Below, piece by piece: positions 1 to 10,153 of a DNA stretch of 64,000 bases. Every line of letters begins with the position of its first letter. Position 1 is the first letter of the stretch. Source of the stretch: Pelistega suis. GTDB taxonomy: Bacteria > Pseudomonadota > Gammaproteobacteria > Burkholderiales > Burkholderiaceae_B. Made by a program: the position numbers and the translations under genes. The notes under the pieces are model-generated. The model did no database searches, was not told where the DNA came from, and saw only the letters and a program-made list of their open reading frames with translations. The DNA lies in NCBI RefSeq assembly GCF_013133795.1, contig NZ_JABGBN010000002.1, positions 310,001-374,000 of the forward strand, read 5' to 3'.

Positions 1-46
1 TAATCACTTCCCTAGGCTCAAACACAATGATTACAACAGACATAAC

Positions 47-80
47 AAAACCGCTTACCCATTACTGAATAAGCGGTTTT
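47..80 (-). terminator. Rho-independent terminator of the TRAP operon
   Basis: AAAACCGCTTA and TAAGCGGTTTT form an 11-bp perfect stem around a 12-base loop. It lies 26 bases after the permease stop codon and has T-rich tails on both strands, so it can also stop transcription coming from the left edge of the window. Confidence 0.8.
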
Positions 81-105
81 CTTATATAAGGTCTTAGCGA
101 GAAAA

Positions 106-2706
106 CTACGCCAATTTTTCTTGACGACGCATTCTACGACCTTGTACCATCCATACTCCAGCGATTAATAATAATCCTGGAATAAAAATAAGAGTTTCTG
201 TTGGACGATCAGGATTAGGTACCATCACATCAACCACATCCCAACCTTGCTCCCAACTTGCACGAGCCGCTTGCGTACCAAAACGAACATTCGCGACTTG
301 CATGGTGCCACCAAAGCCCATAAAAGTTAAACCTGCTTGGCGTAGGCGTTCACGACCGATTTGTTCCTCGCTCATCCCCTCTGTTTTCTCTAAAGCAGGT
401 ACATTGACCGCCACTAATTTAGTGAGCTCATCCCCTTCTAAATTCATCCCTTGAATTTCTGCCACAAAACGCCCACCTTCGGGTAATTTTGCAGCAACAG
501 AATACAACTCAGTGACTGGTCGAGGAACATATTCATCATACATACGATTCATATACCAATCAGGACGGAAGAACATAAATGACGCAATTAAGAGAATTAA
601 TGCCTCTAACCATGTACATTTGGTTCGGAACCAACGCAAAGTCGCCGCAGCAAATACCATAGAAGCAATGGTTACTCCAACAACCACCGCGATCAAATGC
701 GGCCATGTATCAACACCAATCAATAATAACATTGGGTTAAAGACAAAGATAAACGGCAGCACGGCTGTACGTAAAGCATACGTCACACCTTGTAGACCGG
801 TTTTAATCGGATCTTCTCCAGAAATCGCTGCAGCGGCAAACGTTGCAAGCCCTACAGGAGGTGTAATATCCGCCATAATTCCAAAGTAGAATACAAAGAA
901 ATGTACAGCAATGAGCGGAATAATTAATCCACTTTGAGCCCCTAATTCCACCACCACAGGCGCCATCAAGGTTGCCATTAAGATATAGTTTGCCGTCGTT
1001 GGCATACCTAGACCTAAAATCAAACATACCGCCGCTGTAAAGAATAACATCACTAGGACATTACCCATTGAAACAAGTTCAACAAAGGCGGTCATTCGCA
1101 AACCTAAACCTGTCAAGGTAATAGCACCCACAATAAGACCGGCAGTACCGCACGCAATCGCGATACCAATCATATTGCGAGCCCCTTCCTCTAAACCTTG
1201 AATGGCTTCCGTAAAACCTCGTTTGGCTTCGGGAGCAACCGTTTGACCACGGAAAAAAGCAATCAGCGGACGTTGAGTAATTAGTAAAAAGAGCAATGCC
1301 AGTACTGAATAGAATGCCGATAAGCCAGCTGACAGCATCTCTACACTTAAGCACCACACCAAAATACCGATAGGAATTAAGAAATACAAACCTGACCGTA
1401 CGGTTGGCCAAATTTCTGGTTTAATTGGGTTGGTAATATTAATATCTGTCGGTAAATCAGGATACTTTGCCGATACTTTTAGCAAAAACACATAAAGTAC
1501 CAATAATAAAGCCAGTAAAATCCAAATCGCAGATTCCCCTGCCACCGCTTGTACACCTGTACCGATATAGTAGAACCCTGCCATTACCAACAAAGTACCT
1601 GAAATCCCCATGCCCCAGCCAGCTAATTTTTGGATAGCGGTTTTAGGTTGACCTGCTGACATCATAGGTTCAATACCCAGTTTTAAAGCCTCTAAATGGA
1701 CAATATAAAACAAAGCAATATACGAAATCGCCGCAGGCAAAATAGCATGACGAATAATCTCCGTATAAGGGATACCAACATACTCAATCATCAAGAAAGC
1801 CGCCGCTCCCATTACTGGGGGCATAATTTGACCATTGACAGACGATGCTGTTTCAATCGCACCTGCACGGATACCGCCATAACCTGATTTTTTCATCAAA
1901 GGAATCGTGAAAATACCGCCTGTCACCACATTGGCGACAGATGAGGCGGATACAAGACCATTTACTCCAGACGATACCACTGCAACCTTAGCAGGACCGC
2001 CTCGTAAATGCCCTAACATGGCAAATGAAACTTGCATCATATAGTTGCCCGCACCGCAACGGTCTAATAAAGAACCTAGCAAGACGAAAATAAAAATATA
2101 CGATACGGATACACCCAAGGCTACGCCATAAGTTCCCTCTGTCGTCAGCCACATATGCGATACAAGACGCTCTAAAGACGCTCCTCGATGTGACACAACC
2201 TCAGGTAAATAAGGCCCTAAAAATACATACGCTAAAAATACAATCCCTAAAATCGTCATTGGTAAACCTAATGAACGACGCGTAATTTCTAGCAATAAGA
2301 CAATCCCAATAGAACCCGTCACCACATCTAATGTTGTCGGAATTCCAGGACGTAGAGATAGTTCTTGATAAAACAAGAATAAATAAGCACCACAAAAGCC
2401 TGCGATGACAGCTAATACCCAATCATAGATAGGCATTTTATTCGATTGGCTTTTAAACATTGGGTAGGCTAAATAACCTAAAAACATCGCCAAACCTAAA
2501 TGAATAGCACGAGCCTCAGTATCATTAAAAATACCCAAATTGACACTAAACGGAATAGGTGACGCAAACCATAGCTGAAAGAAAGACCATAGCAAAGCAC
2601 CAATAGCCAAGACACCCCCTGTGATGCCTCCGACTTTACGCCCACCTCGATCAACTTCTGCCACCAGTTTTTCTAGCTCTGCAATTTTTTTAGCATCCGC
2701 TACCAT
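106..2706 (-). CDS. TRAP transporter permease, fused DctQ-DctM (TAXI type)
   Basis: This 866-residue membrane protein is a fused small and large TRAP permease, as in the TRAP 4TM/12TM fusion family. It works with a TAXI-class periplasmic binding protein to import an organic solute using an ion gradient. The sequence shows many hydrophobic helices, with the large-subunit signature around GLGMPTTANYI and a conserved MPPVMGAAAF stretch. The C-terminal roughly 150 residues carry a soluble part before a last helix, typical of these fusions. The gene starts at an ATG and follows the TAXI gene on the same strand after about 130 bases, so the two form an operon. The substrate cannot be read from the sequence; glutamate or other carboxylates are usual for TAXI systems. 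Confidence 0.93.
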   Translation of the reverse strand: MVADAKKIAELEKLVAEVDRGGRKVGGITGGVLAIGALLWSFFQLWFASPIPFSVNLGIFNDTEARAIHLGLAMFLGYLAYPMFKSQSNKMPIYDWVLAVIAGFCGAYLFLFYQELSLRPGIPTTLDVVTGSIGIVLLLEITRRSLGLPMTILGIVFLAYVFLGPYLPEVVSHRGASLERLVSHMWLTTEGTYGVALGVSVSYIFIFVLLGSLLDRCGAGNYMMQVSFAMLGHLRGGPAKVAVVSSGVNGLVSASSVANVVTGGIFTIPLMKKSGYGGIRAGAIETASSVNGQIMPPVMGAAAFLMIEYVGIPYTEIIRHAILPAAISYIALFYIVHLEALKLGIEPMMSAGQPKTAIQKLAGWGMGISGTLLVMAGFYYIGTGVQAVAGESAIWILLALLLVLYVFLLKVSAKYPDLPTDINITNPIKPEIWPTVRSGLYFLIPIGILVWCLSVEMLSAGLSAFYSVLALLFLLITQRPLIAFFRGQTVAPEAKRGFTEAIQGLEEGARNMIGIAIACGTAGLIVGAITLTGLGLRMTAFVELVSMGNVLVMLFFTAAVCLILGLGMPTTANYILMATLMAPVVVELGAQSGLIIPLIAVHFFVFYFGIMADITPPVGLATFAAAAISGEDPIKTGLQGVTYALRTAVLPFIFVFNPMLLLIGVDTWPHLIAVVVGVTIASMVFAAATLRWFRTKCTWLEALILLIASFMFFRPDWYMNRMYDEYVPRPVTELYSVAAKLPEGGRFVAEIQGMNLEGDELTKLVAVNVPALEKTEGMSEEQIGRERLRQAGLTFMGFGGTMQVANVRFGTQAARASWEQGWDVVDVMVPNPDRPTETLIFIPGLLLIAGVWMVQGRRMRRQEKLA

Positions 2707-2746
2707 AAAAACCTCTCTAAATTATGACTTCGACAAAACGTAAGAA

Positions 2747-2767
2747 GCGGACAAACACCTTGTCCGC
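2747..2767 (-). terminator. Intercistronic hairpin between TAXI and permease genes
   Basis: GCGGACA and TGTCCGC pair around a 7-base loop between the binding-protein stop codon and the permease start. On the minus strand the hairpin is followed by only a short T-poor stretch. It therefore looks like a partial terminator or mRNA-end protector that would leave more binding protein than permease; this role is inferred. Confidence 0.5.
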
Positions 2768-2838
2768 CTCCTTTTGTTTTTTAATAACGCTCATGACGGA
2801 GTAATGTCATTCGACTTACACCATGAGACGCTAGTTAA

Positions 2839-3822
2839 TTATTTTAATAAACCAACTTCTTTGTAGTATTTCTCAGCACCGGCATGTAATGGTGCAGAAA
2901 GACCATTTTTCACCATATCTTCTTTAGATAGATGAGCTAAAGCTGGGTGTAGCTTTTTGAAATCATCGAAGTTTTCAAATACCGATTTAACGATTTGGTA
3001 AACCACATCATCAGGTGTTTTAGTTGATGCAACAACAGTCGCTAACACACCGTATGTTGGTGTATCGTCTGGGTTGTTTTGATATAAACCACCTGGGATA
3101 GTGACTTTTGCATAGTATGGATACTGAGCAACGATTTTATCAACTGCCTCACCAGTAAATGGCATTAACTTCGCACCGCAAGTCGTCGTTGGGTCTTGGA
3201 TATTGGCTGATGGGTGACCAACACCGAAGATAAAGCCGTCAATCTTGCCATCACATAAAGCAGTACCATGCTCGTCTGGCTTTAGCTCTGACGCTAGTGC
3301 AAAGAAAGAATTGTCAAGACCACGTGCTTGCAAATATTGCTCTAAAGAAGCACGAGAACCAGAACCTGGGTTACCCACATTAAAGCGCTTACCTTTTAAA
3401 TCATCAAAACCTTTGATATTCGCCTCTTTACGAGTCAAAATCGTTAATGGCTCTGGGTGTAAAGAGAATACAGAGCGTAAGTCCTTGTAAGCACCACCCT
3501 CTTTGAAGTTAGCCTCGCCATTGTAAGCGTTATAGGCCACATCAGATTGTGCAAAACCTAAGTCTAACTCGCCCGCTTTAATAGTATTTACATTAAATAC
3601 TGATGCACCAGTAGATTCTACAGAACAACGCAAACCATGTTGTGCACGGTCTTTATTAACGATACGGCAGATAGCACCACCCGCAGCGTAATACACACCT
3701 GTCACCCCACCCGTACCAATGCTCACAAATTTTTGTTGCGCCATTACAGTACTCGGTGCCATAAATGCAGATGCCATTGCTAAAGCACCTGCTGCTAAAG
3801 ACATTTTCTTCATTAGTTTCAT
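2839..3822 (-). CDS. TAXI family TRAP solute-binding protein
   Basis: The product is a 327-residue periplasmic binding protein of the TRAP-associated extracytoplasmic immunogenic (TAXI) class. It begins with a clear Sec signal ([20 protein letters not shown], cleavage probably after VMAQ). The mature part opens with the family motif [21 protein letters not shown], followed by the lobe regions around GNPGSGSR. The ATG at 3822 is preferred over a TTG four codons upstream because GGGAG lies five bases before it. It captures the solute for the fused permease encoded downstream. Substrate unknown. Confidence 0.92.
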   Translation of the reverse strand: MKLMKKMSLAAGALAMASAFMAPSTVMAQQKFVSIGTGGVTGVYYAAGGAICRIVNKDRAQHGLRCSVESTGASVFNVNTIKAGELDLGFAQSDVAYNAYNGEANFKEGGAYKDLRSVFSLHPEPLTILTRKEANIKGFDDLKGKRFNVGNPGSGSRASLEQYLQARGLDNSFFALASELKPDEHGTALCDGKIDGFIFGVGHPSANIQDPTTTCGAKLMPFTGEAVDKIVAQYPYYAKVTIPGGLYQNNPDDTPTYGVLATVVASTKTPDDVVYQIVKSVFENFDDFKKLHPALAHLSKEDMVKNGLSAPLHAGAEKYYKEVGLLK

Positions 3823-4042
3823 AAAAACTCCCAAACTAAATTAATGATGACAAGACCGTCAAAAGGATAAGATTTCTAGAATTATAGTCCCTAAGATATC
3901 ACAAAGCGCACCCAAAAAAGAAATCTAGGGTTTATCCTGATAAAGCACTATATGTTTTATGCTTATTAGCTTAACTCAATCTACTGCAATACCCAAAATC
4001 AATAGCGAAAAAACTACATAGCCACTAAATTGGTGCATTTTC

Positions 4043-4618
4043 TTAACGACATTGAGCATATTGCGCACCATAGCGCTCTGCTCGTTCCTTCACTCGTTGC
4101 GCAACGTTTTTCAGCCAAGCTTTATTTTCATATGTCTGTTGCGCATAGCCTGTCCACCCCTCATGATAATTAAGATATTGACTATACGCGTCCCATTTAG
4201 ACACACCATTAACTTGCTGGGTTTTACTCATATACCAGCCAATAAAGTCCACAGCATCAGCAAAATCATCACGATCGGCTGAGGTATTTTGCGTTTGCTT
4301 TTTATAATCCCCCCAAACCTCGTCTTTTGCTTGAGGATAACCATAAGCAGAACTCTTACGTCCGACAGGAATGATACCCAAGAAATAACTCATGGGTGGC
4401 TGTGCATCATGCTTAAAACTAGACTCCTGATAAATAATAGACAGGATAACTTGTGGTGGTGCTCCCCATTTTTCGCGAGACTGTTCTAATGCTTTTCCCC
4501 AATCGGGTTTTTCTTGCACAATTTCACACATATTTTCAGGTTTACTTGGTGGTGTTGTGCTCGCACAAGCGCTTAATAAGCCTGCAACAATTGGTAATAA
4601 ATAATAATTAAATTTCAT
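4043..4618 (-). CDS. Lytic transglycosylase-like lipoprotein (SLT fold)
   Basis: A 191-residue exported protein with a lipoprotein signal: the lipobox is L15-S-A-C18. The mature part resembles the soluble lytic transglycosylase fold: VILSIIYQESSF contains the likely catalytic Glu65, and AYGYPQA and LNYHEGWTGY follow where the second and third motifs are expected. It would cleave peptidoglycan glycan strands from the inner face of the outer membrane. A GTG six codons upstream is less likely because it adds charged and Cys residues before the signal. It stands alone, divergent from the next gene, with about 90 bases between them. Confidence 0.75.
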   Translation of the reverse strand: MKFNYYLLPIVAGLLSACASTTPPSKPENMCEIVQEKPDWGKALEQSREKWGAPPQVILSIIYQESSFKHDAQPPMSYFLGIIPVGRKSSAYGYPQAKDEVWGDYKKQTQNTSADRDDFADAVDFIGWYMSKTQQVNGVSKWDAYSQYLNYHEGWTGYAQQTYENKAWLKNVAQRVKERAERYGAQYAQCR

Positions 4619-4707
4619 ACAAAAGCATTTCCACAAAATTCTCGGAATGTATTAGTTGCCCATTGTATAATGAACCCATCAAAAATCCATTTTCCTAATG
4701 TTAACTT

Positions 4708-5901
4708 ATGCAAAATAAAAATCGCGTATTCTACGCATTCTATATAGGGTTTCTACTCTTAATTAGTGTTGGTTTCCTCTATCTACTCTCCCCCTACTTC
4801 TCTGCTATTTTCTGGGGGGTTATTTTTGCGGTTCTTTTCCGCCCTATTTATAGAAGACTCCTAAAAGTCATGCCAAATTACCGTAATAGTGCTACTGTGC
4901 TCACATTGATGATAGCCATTTTTGTGGCTTTCGTTCCCCTTAGCATTATTACAGCCTCGCTAACCAAAGAAGTTGTCGTTCTCTATAACCGTGTTCAATC
5001 TGGTGAACTAGACCTCGGACTCTATGCTGACCATGTTTTCCAAAACTTACCGGTTTTTGTTAAAGATATTCTAGAGCGTTATCAGATTGACAGCGTTTTT
5101 GGTATTCGTGAGAAACTGATGGTATTTTTTAACAATGCCAGCCGTTTACTCGCAACGGAATTAGTTAACTTTAGCCAAAATACGTTTTCATTCCTTATCT
5201 CAGTAGGTATCATGATGTACCTATTGTTTTTCCTCTTACGCGATGGTAGCCATATTCAAAATAACCTAAAGCGCCTGGTTCCTCTGAGTTACGAGCATAA
5301 AGTTCATCTTTTTGATAAATTTCTCACCGTTGTGCGAGCCACCGTCAAAGGCAATATGCTAGTCGCTGTTGTTCAAGGGGCTTTAGGTGGTTTTATTTTT
5401 GCTTTATTAGGTATTCAAGGCGCGTTATTGTGGGGAGTGATTATGGCTTTCCTCTCCCTATTACCGGCTGTCGGTGCCGCCATTATTTGGTTCCCTGTCG
5501 CCATTTACTTCCTGGTGACGGGTGCTTACTGGGAAGGTGGTGTACTCATTGCCTATGGTTTTTGCGTCATTGGTCTAGCGGATAATATCCTTCGCCCTAT
5601 GCTGGTAGGAAAAGATACCAAGCTACCAGATTATCTCGTACTCATTAGTACACTAGGGGGTTTAACGGCTTTTGGTATTAACGGGTTTGTGATTGGCCCC
5701 TTACTGGCCGCCCTTTTTCTAGCATTCTGGGATGAGTTACCCAATGCAATCGGTTTACTTGAACCCTTAAAACCTCAAGACCCAGCCGTCATAGAAGCCT
5801 TACAGACAGAAAAAGCAAAGAGTTTTGTCGAGGAAGGCGAGGATACTCTTGAAAAAGATATAGTTGATGAAGACCCTTCAGAAAATGTTGCAAAAAACTA
5901 A
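4708..5901 (+). CDS. AI-2E family transporter (PerM/YdiK type)
   Basis: This 397-residue inner-membrane protein has two N-terminal helices, a soluble segment (about residues 65-140), then five to six further helices including GALLWGVIMAFLSLLPAVGAAIIW and GLADNILRPMLVGKDTKLPDYLVLIS split across helices. The DNxLRP signature is characteristic of the AI-2E/PerM superfamily. Members export small molecules or act as Na+/H+ antiporters; the name comes from TqsA and does not prove autoinducer transport. The last 50 residues are acidic and soluble. tRNA-Leu follows about 70 bases downstream on the same strand. Confidence 0.9.
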   Translation: MQNKNRVFYAFYIGFLLLISVGFLYLLSPYFSAIFWGVIFAVLFRPIYRRLLKVMPNYRNSATVLTLMIAIFVAFVPLSIITASLTKEVVVLYNRVQSGELDLGLYADHVFQNLPVFVKDILERYQIDSVFGIREKLMVFFNNASRLLATELVNFSQNTFSFLISVGIMMYLLFFLLRDGSHIQNNLKRLVPLSYEHKVHLFDKFLTVVRATVKGNMLVAVVQGALGGFIFALLGIQGALLWGVIMAFLSLLPAVGAAIIWFPVAIYFLVTGAYWEGGVLIAYGFCVIGLADNILRPMLVGKDTKLPDYLVLISTLGGLTAFGINGFVIGPLLAALFLAFWDELPNAIGLLEPLKPQDPAVIEALQTEKAKSFVEEGEDTLEKDIVDEDPSENVAKN

Positions 5902-5970
5902 CAAACAAACTTCAAAAAAGAGAAATAACTTGCGAAAGATGATATAAGTCTGTATAGTTATATTCTTCAA

Positions 5971-6055
5971 GCGAGCGTGGCGGAATTGGTAGACGCACTG
6001 GATTTAGGTTCCAGCGCCGTGAGGTGTAAGAGTTCGAGTCTCTTCGCTCGCACCA
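5971..6055 (+). tRNA. tRNA-Leu (anticodon UAG)
   Basis: The acceptor stem GCGAGCG pairs with CGCTCGC, followed by A and an encoded CCA. The anticodon arm CTGGA/TCCAG encloses TTTAGGT, giving anticodon TAG. A long variable arm and the GTTCGAGTC T-arm are typical of class II leucine tRNA. Confidence 0.97.
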
Positions 6056-6063
6056 AAATGCTA

Positions 6064-6096
6064 AAAGGATTTGAGAGCAATCTCAAATCCTTTTTT
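6064..6096 (+). terminator. Terminator after tRNA-Leu
   Basis: A 13-bp perfect stem (AAAGGATTTGAGA with TCTCAAATCCTTT) and a GCAA tetraloop are followed by a run of T. It ends the tRNA transcript. Confidence 0.88.
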
Positions 6097-6242
6097 ATTT
6101 CAAGCACTTATAAACTCTAGCCTTAGCATTTTTTCTCCTTTTAGCCTATTTTTTGGGGTAAAATTCAAGGAAATTGCACACCAATTGTATGAATTTCTAA
6201 CAAAACCATACCTAAAACAACATTATTTCTCCACATGAATTT

Positions 6243-8144
6243 ATGCAAACTTTTAGAACACCTCTTCGTATTCTAATTTTTAGTCTTATTACCTTTACTA
6301 TCTGCAGACTCTTTCTTTATTATAGTTATCCAGACTATTTTTCTACACTCACGGTAGAACAACTTTTAAGAGCACTTTTAAAAGGTGCACAATTTGATAG
6401 TGCTACCCTTGTCTCTAGCTGTGTTTTATTCTTTATTTTGCTAACACTTCCATTTAATACGCTTCAAACGTATAGGGTGCGTCGCTTTAGTCTTTACTTT
6501 ATCTTCGCTATTTTTTTCCTATTACTCAGCTATACCTTAGCTGATATTAGCTATTTTGGTGAAGTTAAACGTCATATTGGTGCAGAAATACTAAATATCA
6601 GCGCAGATATTGAAGAAATGACTTCACTCGCTATCAACTCTCGCTTAAGCGATATTATCCAAAGCATCATTTTTTTAGTATTTGTTACTATCACATGGTA
6701 TTTTTTCATTTTAAAACCTGAAAAAAAACAAAGGATTCAACTCCCTACGAGCTTTGTTAAGCGTTTACTCTACTGGCTTGCTACTGTGGGTTTTATCATT
6801 TTTTGCATCCGAGGATTTATTCCAACAGGTCGTCCGATTAATATTGCAGATGCTTTTATAAAGAATGGTTCTATTGCCCAAGCCAACCTCAGTCTTAATC
6901 CTGCTTATTTATCTTTTAGAGAAATTCAAAAGCGTCAATCTCAACAAGCATTAGCACTTAGTAGCGAATCCTCTGTTAAAGCATTTGTTCAACAAAATCC
7001 TGCTATTTTTAATTGGCAAAGACCTAATGCTATACCAACAGGTAAAAACGTTGTTCTCATTCTGTTAGAGAGTTGGAACAGTCGCCATATTGACAGTTTA
7101 AGCGGAAGCTCTTATAAAGTTACGCCTTTCTTTGATAGCCTTGTTCCAAAATCACACGTTTGGAGACAAAACTATGCGGCAGGGCAACGCAGTATTGTAG
7201 GTATTCAAGCTGTTCTTTCGTCTGTTCCTGCTCTACCTAGTTTTGGTACGATTGGTTTTGGATTGGAAATCAAAAACTTCTCTCGTATTGGCGAAATTCT
7301 CCAACAAAATGGCTATAACAGCTTAATGATGCAAACATCTAAACGCCGCTCATTTCAGATGGAAAATATTGCGACCGCTTTAGGGCTTGAAGAATATTAT
7401 GGTCAAGAGGATATCCCTCTATTATTGGATTATCCTCAATCGCAACCACCATTCGGCTGGGATTATGATGGTCTACAGTTTTTAGCTCAAAAACTATCTG
7501 AAAAACCGGACAATAAACCTTTTTTCGCCTTTATTTTTACCGGTACAACCCATGAGCCCTTCCCTCGTCTACCTGATGAGTTTGAGCTTTACCCTCATGA
7601 TTTACGTGCGGAATCTGGTTACTTAAATGCCTTGCGTTACAGTGATTGGTCTTTAGAGCAGTTTTTCAGTCGTATTGAAAATGAACCTTGGTTTAATAAT
7701 ACTATTTTCATTTTGACAGCCGATCACACTTTAAATCTACAAAAATCCGAAAAGGACGTAAAAGCACGCCCTCTTTCTCGTGAGGATTTTCATATTCCTC
7801 TCTTAATTTACACCCCTGACGGCTCTCTACCACCAAAGCAATTCAATCATATCACCTCTCAATATGATGTTTTACCTACTATCACAGATCTTTTAGGCTT
7901 TAAACAAAAAATTTCCACTTTTGGTCAATCGCTTTATGACACTCCACAAAACGAAGAAGCTTATGTTTTTGCTAGTGATAATTTCGGTCTGATTACACCA
8001 ACACAAACGATATTCTTTAGCGAAGAAAATTCGCAAGCACAAGACAAAGGTTTATCACCACAAGACAGTCAAGCTTTAAATCATTTAAAATTAAAGCTTC
8101 AATACGCCGATGAACTATTGCGCAAAAATCAATGGACGGATTAA
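6243..8144 (+). CDS. LTA synthase/phosphoethanolamine transferase-type membrane sulfatase
   Basis: The 633-residue protein has about five N-terminal membrane helices (to residue 190) and a periplasmic alkaline-phosphatase-fold domain. Metal and catalytic residues are visible: Glu276 in LLESWN, the likely nucleophile Ser317 in AGQRSIVGIQ, and Asp494-His495 in TADHT. The family moves glycerol-phosphate or phosphoethanolamine groups onto lipids or glycans; in Gram-negatives a periplasmic glucan or lipid A-linked acceptor is plausible, but the acceptor is not readable. The protein lacks a Thr nucleophile, having Ser instead. Only one base separates its stop from the dapC start. Codon use is more AT-rich than the dap genes. 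Confidence 0.82.
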   Translation: MQTFRTPLRILIFSLITFTICRLFLYYSYPDYFSTLTVEQLLRALLKGAQFDSATLVSSCVLFFILLTLPFNTLQTYRVRRFSLYFIFAIFFLLLSYTLADISYFGEVKRHIGAEILNISADIEEMTSLAINSRLSDIIQSIIFLVFVTITWYFFILKPEKKQRIQLPTSFVKRLLYWLATVGFIIFCIRGFIPTGRPINIADAFIKNGSIAQANLSLNPAYLSFREIQKRQSQQALALSSESSVKAFVQQNPAIFNWQRPNAIPTGKNVVLILLESWNSRHIDSLSGSSYKVTPFFDSLVPKSHVWRQNYAAGQRSIVGIQAVLSSVPALPSFGTIGFGLEIKNFSRIGEILQQNGYNSLMMQTSKRRSFQMENIATALGLEEYYGQEDIPLLLDYPQSQPPFGWDYDGLQFLAQKLSEKPDNKPFFAFIFTGTTHEPFPRLPDEFELYPHDLRAESGYLNALRYSDWSLEQFFSRIENEPWFNNTIFILTADHTLNLQKSEKDVKARPLSREDFHIPLLIYTPDGSLPPKQFNHITSQYDVLPTITDLLGFKQKISTFGQSLYDTPQNEEAYVFASDNFGLITPTQTIFFSEENSQAQDKGLSPQDSQALNHLKLKLQYADELLRKNQWTD

Positions 8145-8145
8145 T

Positions 8146-9342
8146 ATGAACCCGCATTTAGACTTACTACAACCCTATCCTTTCGAGCGATTACGTCAGT
8201 TATTTGCCGATGCGAAACCGAACGGTACATATAGCAGCCATATTAATTTATCTATCGGTGAACCCAAGCACGATACGCCCGAGATAATTAAACAAGCGAT
8301 TGTCAATAATCTATCAGGTCTAGCGAATTACCCTGCAACCAAAGGCGATTTAGCTTTACGCACAGCCATTGCCAATTGGATTGCGCGTCGTTATGATATT
8401 CCTGCACCTGACGTTGAAACACAAATTTTGCCTTGTCTTGGCTCTCGAGAAGCACTCTTTTCCTTTACGCAAAGCGTATTAGATGGTCAGCCTGATAGCA
8501 TTGTCGTTAGTCCCAACCCCTTTTATCAAATCTACGAAGGTGCGGCTTACCTCGGCGGTGCTCAACCCTATTTTGTGAATTCCAACCCTGCACGTAATTT
8601 TGCCCCTGATTGGGATAGCGTACCAGCCAGCGTTTGGGAAAAAACACAACTCCTCTTTATCTGCTCACCAGGCAATCCTGCTGGTAATGTGACCCCATTA
8701 GAAGAATGGAAATATCTCTTTGATTTAAGTGAAAAATACGGTTTTGTCATTGCCTCTGATGAATGCTACTCAGAAATTTACTTTGATGAAAAACCCCTCG
8801 GTATATTACAAGCGGCTCGCCTCTGCGGACGAAATGACTATAAGAATATGGTGTGCTTCTCAAGCCTCTCTAAGCGTTCCAATGTCCCGGGGATGCGCTC
8901 AGGTTTTGTAGCTGGTGATGCAGAACTGATGAAAAAATTCTTACTCTATCGTACCTATCACGGTAGTGCTATGAGTGCTGTAGTCAGTGCAGCTAGCATT
9001 GTTGCTTGGAATGATGAAGCTCACGTCGCAGAAAATCGTGCGCTTTATCAGGAGAAATTTAAACGCGTTTACCCTATTCTTGCACCGGTCTTAGATGTCA
9101 AAATGCCTGATGCTTCATTTTATCTATGGGCTGGTACACCGATTGATGATACGGCATTTACGAAAGCCCTCTATGAACAGGCTAATGTTACCTTATTACC
9201 CGGTAGTTTCTTAAGTCGCCCCGGCTCTGCTGACGGGGTGAACCCGGGATTCAAACGTGTCCGCATCGCCCTTGTCGCCCCTTTAGAGCAATGTGTTGAA
9301 GGTGCAGAACGTATTGCGAAGTTTGTGAGGGAGTATTATTGA
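8146..9342 (+). CDS. dapC: Succinyldiaminopimelate transaminase
   Basis: A 398-residue class I/II PLP-dependent aminotransferase converting N-succinyl-2-amino-6-ketopimelate to N-succinyl-LL-diaminopimelate in the succinylase branch of lysine/murein synthesis. The family features are visible: SIGEPKHDTP near the start, CSPGNPAGN, SDECYSEIYF, and the PLP lysine in SSLSKRSNVPGMRSGF. The ATG at 8146 is one base after the upstream stop and has GGACGGA in front; an upstream ATG at 8110 would overlap the sulfatase. DapD and DapE, which act before and after it in the pathway, follow 1.5 kb downstream. Confidence 0.95.
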   Translation: MNPHLDLLQPYPFERLRQLFADAKPNGTYSSHINLSIGEPKHDTPEIIKQAIVNNLSGLANYPATKGDLALRTAIANWIARRYDIPAPDVETQILPCLGSREALFSFTQSVLDGQPDSIVVSPNPFYQIYEGAAYLGGAQPYFVNSNPARNFAPDWDSVPASVWEKTQLLFICSPGNPAGNVTPLEEWKYLFDLSEKYGFVIASDECYSEIYFDEKPLGILQAARLCGRNDYKNMVCFSSLSKRSNVPGMRSGFVAGDAELMKKFLLYRTYHGSAMSAVVSAASIVAWNDEAHVAENRALYQEKFKRVYPILAPVLDVKMPDASFYLWAGTPIDDTAFTKALYEQANVTLLPGSFLSRPGSADGVNPGFKRVRIALVAPLEQCVEGAERIAKFVREYY

Positions 9343-9387
9343 TTAATCAACACCTTTCGCTCTCTTAGGTAAAAAATATATGCAACA

Positions 9388-9422
9388 TGCCAATAGAATT
9401 AAAAAAACTATTGGCATTTTTT
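9388..9422 (+). terminator. Terminator after dapC
   Basis: TGCCAATAG and CTATTGGCA pair around an A-rich loop and are followed by six T. It separates dapC from the inserted rhuM/hicAB segment. Confidence 0.85.
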
Positions 9423-9491
9423 AAAACTTTCCTCCTTTGCCAACATTGCAAATGGCATTAGACTAAATAGAATTTCAGTTAAGGAATTTAT

Positions 9492-9966
9492 ATGACTAAA
9501 TCGGAAATTGTTTCTTCGGTGACGGAATATCTCACCTTTATGACCGCCACAGGCGAGAGCCAAGTCAATGCCATTTATGCCGACGAAAATGTCTGGCTGA
9601 GTCAAAAAATGATGGGGCAGCTTTATGATGTTGAAGTGCCTACGATTAACTATCATCTAAAAAAGTCTTTGATGATAATGAGTTAGTGGAAAATTCAGTT
9701 ATTAGAAATTTTCGAATAACTGCCGATGACGGTAAACATTACCAGACAAAACACTAATTCGTCTATCGGAACGCAAGTTTTACCAAAAAATCACCGATAT
9801 TTATACAACTTCCATTGATTACGACCGTACTGCCACAGCGACCAAACGCTTTTTTGCCACGGTGCAAAACAAGTTACATTGGGCAATTCACGGTCATACT
9901 GCTGCAGAATTAATTGTAGAACGAGCAAACGCCAGCAAGCCAAATATGGGCTCAACCGCTTTTTAG
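9492..9966 (+). pseudogene. Broken rhuM-type gene
   Basis: The first reading frame (about 57 residues) matches the start of RhuM family proteins: EYLTFMTATGES, then DENVWLSQKMMGQLYDVEVP and INYHLKK. A frameshift near 9663 leads into FDDNELVENSVIRNFRITADDG in another frame, which soon ends at a stop. After an internal deletion the C-terminal RhuM domain appears in a third frame (FFATVQNKLHWAIHGHTAAE, then ASKPNMGSTAF). RhuM proteins are often found near restriction systems and on islands; function is poorly known. This copy cannot give a full protein. Confidence 0.75.
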
Positions 9967-10109
9967 ATGCTACCGACCGAGCCATATACCATCCACCCTC
10001 TACGTATTTCTACGTACATCACCCTCGATTTTCTCATTCCCCCCCATTGCATTGAGCCAATATCCTTGTGCAAAATAAAACGACAAACCCCCTTTTTATA
10101 AAAATCATA

Positions 10110-10138
10110 TTTACAAAATAAACATTTTTGATTATTAT
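10110..10138 (+). promoter_or_regulatory. Putative sigma-70 promoter of hicAB
   Basis: TTTACA (-35) and TATTAT (-10) are separated by exactly 17 bases and end 15 bases before the hicA start codon, so the leader would be very short. The surrounding 150 bases (about 9970-10150) contain no other gene. Confidence 0.5.
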
Positions 10139-10153
10139 TTAGAAAGAAAATTC

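Noticed and set aside
4708..5901. Quorum-signal exporter role for the AI-2E family protein
   Set aside because: The family name alone does not show autoinducer-2 transport; no luxS or lsr genes are nearby.
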